Source of the DNA: Chitinivibrionia bacterium
Lineage (GTDB): Bacteria; Fibrobacterota; Chitinivibrionia; Chitinivibrionales; Chitinivibrionaceae
NCBI GenBank assembly: GCA_009779925.1
Contig: WRAZ01000023.1
Coordinates: forward strand, 1 to 34,332
Reading direction: 5' to 3'
Length of the DNA: 34,332 nucleotides
Translations under genes and position numbers: made by a program
The notes under the pieces: generated by a model
Database searches by the model: none
Told to the model about the DNA's origin: nothing
What the model saw: the letters and a program-made list of their open reading frames with translations, nothing else
Part shown: positions 9,336 through 20,176 of the stretch, piece after piece
Layout of the letters: each line of letters starts with the position of its first letter
Numbering within the stretch: position 1 is the stretch's first letter

Positions 9336-10121
9336 TTATTTTGGCAAAGACGCTTTAAGGTCTTCCAACAACTTTTGCGCCCGTGCCATTCCGTCTTTTG
9401 TATCCAAACGCATCCATCTGTCAACAATGTATGCTCTCACCATAAACCCCAACACGCTTTCGATTTCAAATTCCTTATTCATAGAAAGTTCATCTATTTT
9501 GTTGTGATAAATATCGTCTATCGCAAGTTCGGTAGCAATCGGGTGAACATTCCCCGTAATCTGCTCCAACCAAGGCAAAACACCGCTCAAACCGAAGTCC
9601 GCCGCTCTGCTTTTTGCGATTTTTTCCGCATTATCGTTAAAAGGAATTACGCTTTTTTCTACGGGAAGTCCCAGTTCTCTCGCGTTCAGCGCCGCAACTA
9701 CGTTTTGAACATCAACGCAAAAGTTCGCCCAATCGGCAAACCATTTGTTTTTCTCGGCAATTTCCGTATAATACAGATAAGACAACTGCTCGAAACTTCC
9801 AAGTCCCGCAACACTGTCCTTGCCGTCTTTTCGGTCTTGCAAAAACGTCTGCATATATTTCGGAAGAAGTATGGGGTCGCTCAATGCTTCCTCCATCTCC
9901 GTCTTAGACATCCAAGCGCGAGTATCGAAATCCGACTTTTTATCGAGAAAATTGATGACATTTTCATTATCGAACTGCAAAAGAAGCAATTTCAGTAATT
10001 CTGCGTCATCTTTTGCCAAAAGTTCGACAATTTGTTCCCGTATCTTTAAGTAGTCAAAATTCTTAACACTATCTACAAGGTTAGGAAGTCCGCTTACAAG
10101 ATAATAATATTTACGACCCAT
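9336..10121 (-). CDS. DUF2764 protein, V-ATPase operon component
   Basis: The 261-residue protein starts GRKYYYLVSGLPNL and is helical with no signal peptide or membrane segment. It belongs by resemblance to DUF2764, a family found almost only between the E and A genes of V-ATPase operons of Bacteroidetes, spirochaete and Fibrobacter type. Those operons lack a recognisable subunit C, and none is visible here, so it may do the job of the C/d socket that joins the rotor shaft to the membrane ring; this role is inferred. An ATG two codons upstream (10127) forms TAATG with the E stop codon, but GGAGAG is better spaced for 10121. Confidence 0.8.
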   Translation of the reverse strand: MGRKYYYLVSGLPNLVDSVKNFDYLKIREQIVELLAKDDAELLKLLLLQFDNENVINFLDKKSDFDTRAWMSKTEMEEALSDPILLPKYMQTFLQDRKDGKDSVAGLGSFEQLSYLYYTEIAEKNKWFADWANFCVDVQNVVAALNARELGLPVEKSVIPFNDNAEKIAKSRAADFGLSGVLPWLEQITGNVHPIATELAIDDIYHNKIDELSMNKEFEIESVLGFMVRAYIVDRWMRLDTKDGMARAQKLLEDLKASLPK

Positions 10122-10126
10122 CGGCA

Positions 10127-10726
10127 TTACTCTCCGAAAAGGATTGATTTAACTTTCGGGCGCAAATATTCTTTAAAGTATTCTGCAAAATCGCCGTCCG
10201 TAAATGATACCTTGTAAGTTCCGTTTGCTTCGCCGATTTGGAAACCGACTTTAACGGCTTTTGAAGCGGCAATGGTAATTCCTGCTTTAGCCACAGTTTT
10301 TACAGCCGCGTCAATATCCTTTTCGAGTTTGGTTTTTTGGTCAGGTGAAAGCAAAATTTCGATTGAAGCGTCGCCGCCTTTCCAATTCGACAAAACTGCC
10401 TTAATGTATTCGGGTGTGTTTTTGGAAAGAGAGTCGGTTATTGCACCGTCAACCGTTTTTGCCAAAATCATATCCGTAATTTTGCTTTTAAGCGCACTGA
10501 GCGCCTGTTGCCCTGATAACTTGATTTCGGAGTCCGCGCTTCTTTTTGCTTCTTCCGCTTTTTGGTTTGCATCAGAAATTATTTTTTCGGCTTGTTGTTG
10601 CGCTGTTGCCATAATTTGCTCGGCTTGCGCTTTTGCCTGCGATATAATTTCTTCTTTTTTCAATTCTCCCTGCTCAACGCCTTCCTTAAGCAATCTCTCC
10701 GCTAGTTGTGAAACTTTTCCTTCCAT
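10127..10726 (-). CDS. ntpE: V-type ATPase subunit E (peripheral stalk)
   Basis: This 199-residue protein has a long Glu/Lys/Ala/Gln coiled coil in its first half (around EEIISQAKAQAEQIM) and a compact C-terminal domain, as in subunit E. E binds the top of the head and serves as stator. The frame stays open to 10870, but the ATG at 10726 follows GGAGGG by 5 nt and starts the conserved part, so the extra 48 residues upstream are rejected. It is the first gene of the operon. A TATACT -10-like hexamer lies 52-57 nt upstream of the ATG (plus strand 10778-10783) but has no convincing -35. No partner subunit G/H, F or C gene is seen in the window. Confidence 0.85.
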   Translation of the reverse strand: MEGKVSQLAERLLKEGVEQGELKKEEIISQAKAQAEQIMATAQQQAEKIISDANQKAEEAKRSADSEIKLSGQQALSALKSKITDMILAKTVDGAITDSLSKNTPEYIKAVLSNWKGGDASIEILLSPDQKTKLEKDIDAAVKTVAKAGITIAASKAVKVGFQIGEANGTYKVSFTDGDFAEYFKEYLRPKVKSILFGE

Positions 10727-10886
10727 CAGCCCTCCAAAAAATAAGTTATCTCGCAAGCATTTTTGCGAATTATTTACAGTATAAACGATAAAAATACAAT
10801 AGCGCATAACCAATGTGGTCATTTTTTTGAAAAACAATGATTTTTTTAATTTCTTTGTGAAAAAATGCACGAAGGAAGTCAGAAAA

Positions 10887-10912
10887 TAAGGGCGTATTGC
10901 AATACGCCCTTA
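10887..10912. repeat. palindromic repeat, type A core
   Basis: A perfect 26-nt palindrome (TAAGGGCGTATTG then its complement) with no loop. It is a short version of the type A family and starts 10 nt past the stop codon of the GLUG protein gene, where it may act as a 3'-end hairpin ahead of the V-ATPase promoter region. Confidence 0.85.
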
Positions 10913-10921
10913 CCGTTTATG

Positions 10922-13360
10922 TTATCTGTTTATACCAATTCGAGCGGAATATAAATATCTTCGCCCGCTGATGGTTGTTGCTTCGGCGATAATCAGATAT
11001 GTGCCATTGGCGACGAAACGACCGTTGAAATTTTGCAAATTCCAGACGATTGCACCGTCTGCCGTAGGGGCGGATTTGAAACCCGCCCTTACATCGTCCG
11101 CCGAAAACACAACATTGCCCAAATTATCAAAAATTGCGACATTAACCGTTGCTTGTTCGGGGGTGATTACCGAAATCCTCGCAAAATCGGACACCACTGC
11201 GTTCTCAAGAATAATTCCGTATCTGTTATCCCGCGAGGTATTTTGGCGAATAAAGCTTGGAAGAAACTCATCCGTTCTTATAAAAAACTCTGTTGCTCCG
11301 ATTTGGTAGTTTTCTGCAAGCATTCCCTCGGTTTCTATTCTCAGCAAATATAATCTGTATCTTACAAGGTCGTCCGAAGAACGAAGTGAGGGAGACGGGT
11401 TTGTTTCTTCGATTTCTTCAAATGTTATCGTAGGTGTTCCTGTGAAAACGCTTTCGTCGTCGTCGCCGACAAAATTGTCTAAATCAACCAAAGTCCAAAT
11501 GATGTCTTTAAGTGCGTTTGAGTCGGCAAATAAAGGCGTATCGACTACGATTGTGTCTTTTTCTGTGCCTGTTAATATCAAATTTACGCCTATGGCTTGG
11601 TCGGCTTCAAGTAAAATGTTAATCGGACGGTGCAGAATATCAAAGCCGTGCCTGCGTTCTTGCAAGACATAATTTCTTTCGAGAACTCTTTCGTCTGTTA
11701 TATTCGCCACAAGATAGTGTCGTCCAGCGTTAATTCCGTTGAAATTTCTGTCTAAATAGGAGGAAAGTTCAATATCAATCTCAATACCAAGAATTGTATC
11801 TTTTGCGCTTGCGTGAAAGAGTTTTTCTCGGCTTATTCTGTTAAAAACAAAATCGTCGTCTTCGACTTGTGTCCAGACTACTGTCAATGGTTTTGGGTGT
11901 ATCTGAAAAGGCATAGAGGGTAAATCTAATTGAAAACTACTATGAGGAGCAACGGTTAAGCGAATAGTTGCTGTATGGTCTCCCTCGTTTATCCATTCTC
12001 CTAAAAACTCTATTTCAAAACCGTTCGGAACAGTTGCTGTAGGTCTCTGTGGCTCTCCGTTGTAAGTAAACAGTCTTTTTTCTCCCCACATAACTCGCAC
12101 TATTTCAACGTTTGCTTGAATAATTTCAAAATTTAATATTACCGTGCCTAAATAATTCCCAATGCCGATTACAGTTGCGGTTGCAGTTCCGACATCTGTG
12201 TTGTTTTCGTATTCAACTGTATAGTCCACATTTTCTGTCAAAATTGCTCCGCCTCTGAATTCAATCGTCGGAGTTATCGGGTTTCCTGTGTGATTGCGAG
12301 CACCAATTGGCTCTATTGAGTTCAAAGAAAGAAGCGTTCGCAAAAATATATGAGGAAAGCCATTGTTTGTGTTTTCGTCGATGCTCCAGATGGTGCTGAA
12401 GCACCAGTCGGTGAATGTGGATTGTTCTTTGAGTTCTTCGGTTGTTTTGAAACCTGAATTTGTTGTAGTGGCTCTATTTCCTATAAAATCAGCGGCAGTT
12501 CCTGTCAATGCATAGCAATTTCTAATTGTCCTACCGTCAAAACCTACCAATCCGCCAACAAATCTGCTTCCCGATACATCTCCGGTAGCATAAGAATTGT
12601 CTATCCTACCTCTGTTAACTCCCACCAATCCACCAGCACATTCATTTCCCTGAACGCTTCCTGTGGCGTAAGAATTTCGAATAATAGATGATTCTATTAC
12701 ATTGGCTCCCACTAATCCGCCGACATCGACGTAGCCTTCAACATTTCCTGTGGCGTAAGAATTTTCTATTGTATTTGCGTTGTGTCCGGACAGTCCGCCT
12801 ACCAATTTTGCATTTGGTGCGCTTACATCTACGCCGGAACTACTATTCCTGATTATTCCCCAGTTGTTTCCCGACAATCCACCAACAAAATGACTTGCTC
12901 CTTTAACTTTTCCGCTAGTTATAGAATTTTCAATTGTACCGTTATTTTGTCCTGTTAGTCCGCCGATATCTTCATATCCTGTAATATCAACATCTAAAAC
13001 AATAAGATTTTTAATCGTTCCGTGATTAATTCCAAAAAATCCTTGAATAGATTGCTCCGGTCTGTTGATAAAAACTCCACTGACAGCAAAACCGTTGCCG
13101 TCAAATATTCCACGAAATCGGTTTTCTTCATTCCCAATCGGTATCCATTGATTAAATTCATCTCCTTCAAGGTTAATGTCATTGGCAAGAGTAAAAATCA
13201 CGCCCTCAAAACCGTTTCTTATACCGCTGTTTACCCTATTGGCTAATCCTCGCAATTCGGTAGCAGTTCTTATTGTAATTTCGTCGGCGTTCCAATCAAT
13301 CGCCTGCGCCCACACCACACTCACGGCAAACATCACCGCTAAAAACAAATTTCGTTTCAT
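10922..13360 (-). CDS. secreted GLUG-repeat / Ig-like surface protein
   Basis: The protein (812 residues from the preferred start) has a Sec signal peptide (MKRNLFLAVMFAVSVVWAQA). After a short domain shared with the 20177-22486 protein (AIDWNADEITI), residues 110-290 or so hold about six GLUG motifs (such as VGGLSGHNANTIENSYATG), which build a beta-helix-like fold found in bacterial adhesins. Then come Ig-like/MBG-type segments (about 350-700) and a C-terminal domain of about 100 residues (from NRYGIILENAVV to YLYSARIGINR) resembling FlgD-Ig/T9SS sorting domains. It is probably displayed on the surface; its ligand is unknown. The ATG at 13360 follows AAGGTGAT; a GTG at 13369 overlaps that site and is rejected. 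A palindrome lies inside the C-terminal domain and a pentanucleotide repeat lies upstream. Confidence 0.85.
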   Translation of the reverse strand: MKRNLFLAVMFAVSVVWAQAIDWNADEITIRTATELRGLANRVNSGIRNGFEGVIFTLANDINLEGDEFNQWIPIGNEENRFRGIFDGNGFAVSGVFINRPEQSIQGFFGINHGTIKNLIVLDVDITGYEDIGGLTGQNNGTIENSITSGKVKGASHFVGGLSGNNWGIIRNSSSGVDVSAPNAKLVGGLSGHNANTIENSYATGNVEGYVDVGGLVGANVIESSIIRNSYATGSVQGNECAGGLVGVNRGRIDNSYATGDVSGSRFVGGLVGFDGRTIRNCYALTGTAADFIGNRATTTNSGFKTTEELKEQSTFTDWCFSTIWSIDENTNNGFPHIFLRTLLSLNSIEPIGARNHTGNPITPTIEFRGGAILTENVDYTVEYENNTDVGTATATVIGIGNYLGTVILNFEIIQANVEIVRVMWGEKRLFTYNGEPQRPTATVPNGFEIEFLGEWINEGDHTATIRLTVAPHSSFQLDLPSMPFQIHPKPLTVVWTQVEDDDFVFNRISREKLFHASAKDTILGIEIDIELSSYLDRNFNGINAGRHYLVANITDERVLERNYVLQERRHGFDILHRPINILLEADQAIGVNLILTGTEKDTIVVDTPLFADSNALKDIIWTLVDLDNFVGDDDESVFTGTPTITFEEIEETNPSPSLRSSDDLVRYRLYLLRIETEGMLAENYQIGATEFFIRTDEFLPSFIRQNTSRDNRYGIILENAVVSDFARISVITPEQATVNVAIFDNLGNVVFSADDVRAGFKSAPTADGAIVWNLQNFNGRFVANGTYLIIAEATTISGRRYLYSARIGINR
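11064..11092. repeat. palindromic repeat inside coding sequence, type C
   Basis: A 29-nt imperfect palindrome with arms GTAGGGGCGGATTT and AAACCCGCCCTTAC lies in frame in the C-terminal domain of the 10922-13360 protein. Read on the minus strand it encodes the VRAGFKSAP segment. The homologous site in the other GLUG protein carries an enlarged version. Confidence 0.85.
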
Positions 13361-13692
13361 TTTGATCACCTTTTATTTATTAGTTTTTTCGTTTTTCCAA
13401 AGACAATGCGACAAATAACGGCACAAAAAAATTGAGCCGCTTGAAAAATCTATTTATAGATACAATTACTTCAAGAGAAGAGAAGAGAAGAGAAGAGAAG
13501 AGAAGAGAAGAGAAGAGAAGATTTTCCGTTTTCCGAGATTTCGCTTTTTCTCTTAAATATAGACATAAAATACGTTTTGCGCAACGTATTTGTCAAGTGT
13601 TTAGAGGGGGTTTGTGTTGTTTTCCTCATTTTTTTTGCCCATTGTTAGTTAGTTTTTTACTAAATATTTTTTACGCTTCCGCGTAGATTTTC
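13361..13692. other. intergenic region with pentanucleotide repeat
   Basis: This 332-nt interval lies between the GLUG gene start and the end of the PD-(D/E)XK gene. It holds a tandem AGAAG tract (13476-13520), an AT-rich stretch with a possible -10 (TATAAA on the minus strand, 13453-13458), and at its distal end a hairpin overlapping the nuclease-like gene's stop codon (13674-13706, arms near CGCTTCCGCGTA and TTACGCGAAAGCG). An 84-codon plus-strand frame running through the repeat has no family resemblance and is not called. Confidence 0.6.
13476..13520. repeat. pentanucleotide simple repeat (AGAAG)9
   Basis: Nine perfect AGAAG units, with a partial AAG before them. The tract ends 17 nt from a TATAAA hexamer on the minus strand, so a -35 region for the GLUG gene would fall within or at the edge of the repeat. 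Tracts of this sort can change length by slipped-strand replication. Confidence 0.95.
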
Positions 13693-14559
13693 TTACGCGA
13701 AAGCGAATTTCTTTTTGGCTTCTTCGAGGGAGTGTCCTTGGCTGAGGAAAGTAATAATTTGTTGGGTTGCTCGTTGCTCGCCTTGTTTCACTCCTTCTTG
13801 TTTCCATTTTTGCGCCATACCTGATTTTTTCGACCAATCGCTTAGGAATTTCATTGTTTTTCTTTCATCTGCCGTCATTTTTTCTACCTCCTCCAATATG
13901 TCATTGTTTGCTATACACAACGAATACAATACTTCTCTTAATATTTTGTCTTCGCCCGTACTTTCAAATTTTTTCACAAGTTCAACCCCGTCTTCCACCG
14001 TCCAATCATTTCTTATTGCTTTTATCCAATCGACATCTCTCGCCGATAATTCGGAATTTACAACCAATTGCATTGCGGGACTTGCTACAGCCTTAATATA
14101 ATATATGCCGCTTGCTTTTGCCGAACTTATTTTATATCCTCTGTCGATTTTTAGTATTTCAAGTAAATTTTCAGGTTTTTTGATTGAGACTAATGTTATC
14201 GCAATGTCATTGATATTTAAAGAATTTTGCGATATGTAAGAATGAAAATAACTCAATACTCTATCAAACGCCTGAATATTCAAATTATCCGTCGGTCCCT
14301 TAAATTCAATAATATTGTATGCGCGAAAAAATTTCATTACAGTGTTTTTGATAACAACTTTTTCTAAAAGTTTAATTATCACAATGTCAATTCTCATAGG
14401 GGCTTTATACAATTCAAATTCAGGAATTATTTGAACATTATGATTTCGAAGAAGATATTCCATAACTTGAACGAAAATATAAGTCCATTTGTTGCGTGGT
14501 TTTTTCGGCTTCTTTGGCTGTTCAGCGGATTGCTCGGTTGTTTGCATTTTTTTGCCCAT
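13693..14559 (-). CDS. PD-(D/E)XK nuclease-like protein (Rpn-related)
   Basis: This 288-residue protein starts with a Lys/Pro-rich leader (about 1-24). The pattern E47 in IIPEFEL, D58 in MRIDIVII and E85-x-K87 in NIIEFKG fits the PD-(D/E)XK nuclease core. The C-terminus (WKQEGVKQGEQRATQQI then SQGHSLEEAKKKF) resembles the tail of Rpn-family proteins, which are recombination-promoting nucleases or transposase-like proteins with many copies per genome. It is not the same subfamily as the gene at 34052. It stands alone, downstream of the signalling operon. No terminal inverted repeats are visible, so it is not shown to be mobile. The start could also be the ATG four codons on. Confidence 0.65.
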   Translation of the reverse strand: MGKKMQTTEQSAEQPKKPKKPRNKWTYIFVQVMEYLLRNHNVQIIPEFELYKAPMRIDIVIIKLLEKVVIKNTVMKFFRAYNIIEFKGPTDNLNIQAFDRVLSYFHSYISQNSLNINDIAITLVSIKKPENLLEILKIDRGYKISSAKASGIYYIKAVASPAMQLVVNSELSARDVDWIKAIRNDWTVEDGVELVKKFESTGEDKILREVLYSLCIANNDILEEVEKMTADERKTMKFLSDWSKKSGMAQKWKQEGVKQGEQRATQQIITFLSQGHSLEEAKKKFAFA

Positions 14560-14699
14560 TCTTTGTTTTTTTGTTTATGAATATTTATATTTTTACGGTA
14601 AAATACTATATTGTTTCGGCTGGGTACGGAATTATTTTGGGGGGGCAGTAATTTTATAATGTCCTTGTGAAAAAATTGCTCAACAATCCCAAAACACCC

Positions 14700-15530
14700 T
14701 CAACTCCCGCCTGTTGACTTGCTCATTACTTGCTCTATTCGCTCTATCAGCAGGGAATAATCGATGGGTTTGGAGATATAACCTGCCGCGCCCATAGCGA
14801 CTCCTTTCATCACGCTTTCTCTGTCGGTAAGCGCGGTAATGAAAACAATCGGGATTTTGGAATAATTGGCGTCGGCTTTTAATTTTTCAAAGATATCGTA
14901 GCCGTTCATTCCCGGCATATTTATGTCCAAAAGCACTACGTCGGGTCTGACGTTTTCGAGGATTTGAAACATTTTGCTGACTGATTGCGCGGTAAAGACG
15001 TCGTAGCGCTCGCCCAAAATCTTTTTTACCGACATTAATGTGAAAACCATATCGTCAACGCACAGTATCTTTTTTTGCAATCTTTTAATGTGGAAAATTT
15101 CTTCTTGCGCTTCAGCCTCGCCAAAATCAAACACAAAGTCGTCTTTGCTCGGACGGGGAGCCTCTAATTGGTCTTTTATGGTTTTAAGCAGTAAAGAAGG
15201 AGTGAAAGGCTTAGATACATAAGCCGCCGCGCCAAGAGACAAACCTTTGTTTTCGCTCGCTTTATCGTTTTGGGACGTCAAAAAAATGACGGGAATATCG
15301 GCGTAATCAGCGTCGGCTTTTAATATTTTAATTGCCTCGTAGCCGCTAACACCCGGCATATTTACGTCAAGCAATATCATATCGGGAGTAATATTTTTAA
15401 GAATTTGAAACATTTTTTCAACGCTCGTCGCAGGAAAAACCTCGTAGTATTTCTCGAGTTCGTATTTTATCCCCGATAAAAAATAACTCATATCATCCAC
15501 AACTATAATTTTTTCTCTAATATTTTCCAT
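14700..15530 (-). CDS. tandem receiver (REC-REC) protein without output domain
   Basis: The 276-residue protein is two CheY-like receivers joined by a linker of about 25 residues. REC1 (about 5-122) has VVDDM, LLDVNMPG, FLTSQ and SKPF; REC2 (about 150-270) has CVDDM, LLDINMPG, FITALT and SKPI. Both therefore keep the acidic pair, phosphoacceptor Asp, Thr/Ser and Lys. There is no DNA-binding, GGDEF, HD-GYP or other effector domain, so the output must pass through another protein, or the protein acts as a phosphate sink or relay. It starts 5 nt after the stop of a paralogous REC-REC gene and is the last gene of the kinase operon. AGGA lies 5 nt before the ATG. Confidence 0.9.
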   Translation of the reverse strand: MENIREKIIVVDDMSYFLSGIKYELEKYYEVFPATSVEKMFQILKNITPDMILLDVNMPGVSGYEAIKILKADADYADIPVIFLTSQNDKASENKGLSLGAAAYVSKPFTPSLLLKTIKDQLEAPRPSKDDFVFDFGEAEAQEEIFHIKRLQKKILCVDDMVFTLMSVKKILGERYDVFTAQSVSKMFQILENVRPDVVLLDINMPGMNGYDIFEKLKADANYSKIPIVFITALTDRESVMKGVAMGAAGYISKPIDYSLLIERIEQVMSKSTGGS

Positions 15531-15535
15531 ATTTC

Positions 15536-16315
15536 CTACCTGCCCCGTTTACCGATAATTCGTTCAATGTGGCTGACTAACACAGGATAGGAAATCGGCT
15601 TGGCTACGTATGCCGCCGCACCCATAGAAATTCCTTTCAGCACGCTCTCTTTGTCGTTCTGAGAAGTCAAAAAAACAATAGGGATGTCGGCGTAATTTTT
15701 TTCGGACTTCAATTTTTGGCAGATTTCGTAGCCGTTCATTTCAGGCATATTTATATCCAATAATATCAAATCGGGCTTAACGTTTCCCAAAACTTTGAAT
15801 AATTTATCGACGGTCGCCACCGGAAAAATGTCGTATTGCTCTCCCAAGGCGCTTTTTATGGAGACCAAAGTATAGGTCATATCGTCTAAAACTATAATTT
15901 TTACTCGTTGTTTTTTTACCGAAACGGGCTCGACATACCCGGCGAAAGGCAACTGTTTTCTTATCGCCTGAATTAACTCGGGAGGATTAAAGGGTTTTAA
16001 TATATAGTCCACAGCCCCAAGATTTAATCCTTTAATTTCGCTCTCGGCTTCTTTTTCGCTTGTAAGAAAAATTACGGGAATATGCGAATAATCCGCGGAC
16101 GATTTCAGTATTTGAATTGCCTCGTAGCCGTCAAATTCAGGCATATTTACATCTAATATTATCAAAGAAGGGGTTATATGTTTAAGCAATTTAAACATTG
16201 TTTTGACGCACTGCGCAGGATAAATTTCAAAATATCCTTCGAGGTCCTGCTTTATTCTCGTCAAGCAATAATTCATATCATCGACAACGATGATTTTTTC
16301 TTTAACGCCTTCTAT
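15536..16315 (-). CDS. tandem receiver (REC-REC) protein, probable ATA start
   Basis: This is a paralogue of the 14700-15530 product: REC1 with LDVNMPEFDG, FLTSE and LKPF; REC2 with VLDDM, LLDINMPEMNG, FLTSQ and AKPI. The first ATG (16276) would remove strand 1 and the acidic pair of REC1. Upstream, the frame is open for 13 more codons encoding IEGVKEKIIVVDD, which aligns residue for residue with the start of the sister protein (MENIREKIIVVDD). The codon at the sister's ATG position is ATA (16315-16313), 8 nt after GGAGGG. I therefore place the start at the ATA, giving 259 residues. No ATG, GTG or TTG exists in frame before the upstream stop. No output domain. It begins 20 nt after the kinase gene. 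Confidence 0.75.
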   Translation of the reverse strand: MEGVKEKIIVVDDMNYCLTRIKQDLEGYFEIYPAQCVKTMFKLLKHITPSLIILDVNMPEFDGYEAIQILKSSADYSHIPVIFLTSEKEAESEIKGLNLGAVDYILKPFNPPELIQAIRKQLPFAGYVEPVSVKKQRVKIIVLDDMTYTLVSIKSALGEQYDIFPVATVDKLFKVLGNVKPDLILLDINMPEMNGYEICQKLKSEKNYADIPIVFLTSQNDKESVLKGISMGAAAYVAKPISYPVLVSHIERIIGKRGR

Positions 16316-16335
16316 AAGATACGCCCTCCATTAAG

Positions 16336-19899
<3,564 letters not shown>

Positions 19900-19979
19900 C
19901 TTTCCTCCTAAATTCCGTCATTTTTTTCACAGTACAAGACTCAAAAGAAATATGTATCCTTTATAAATATCAGCGAGTA

Positions 19980-20004
19980 TGCAGAGGTGTAATCTCCGCA
20001 TTTT
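19980..20004. repeat. short imperfect palindrome upstream of kinase gene
   Basis: ATGCAGAG and CTCCGCAT pair around a GTGTAAT loop, with one mismatch. It lies about 80 nt upstream of the kinase ATG. It resembles the hairpin at 23209-23226 in general form and may belong to the local palindrome families or be a leader structure. Confidence 0.45.
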
Positions 20005-20130
20005 AGTATTTTTCGCACCGATAATATAATATTTGTTTTGAGCCAATGCGGGAAATTTAATGAAAAAGAGAGATATTTCAGTTGTTTGTTTATGTTTGGG
20101 GGAATTTTTTGCGGGAAAATGAAAAGAAAT

Positions 20131-20153
20131 GAGCCAAGGCATTGCCTTGGCTC
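20131..20153. repeat. palindromic repeat, type D (GAGCCAAGGCA)
   Basis: A 23-nt palindrome, GAGCCAAGGCA followed by its complement with one central unpaired base. It lies 24 nt past the stop codon of the GLUG/Cys-repeat gene, the same relative place as the other palindromes here. No U-run follows on the minus strand, so it is not a canonical terminator. Confidence 0.8.
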
Positions 20154-20176
20154 TACAAAAACGACCAAAAAAAATC

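Noticed and set aside
8691-9998. 435-codon open frame on the plus strand
   Set aside because: It is antisense to V-ATPase A and DUF2764, has no recognisable domain and reflects codon bias of those genes.
10727-10870. N-terminal extension of V-ATPase E
   Set aside because: GGAGGG lies directly before the ATG at 10726, and the upstream region is AT-rich with promoter-like character.
13432-13686. 84-codon plus-strand frame containing Arg-Glu-Glu-Lys repeats
   Set aside because: The repeats are just the AGAAG tract in translation; no ribosome site or homology is evident.
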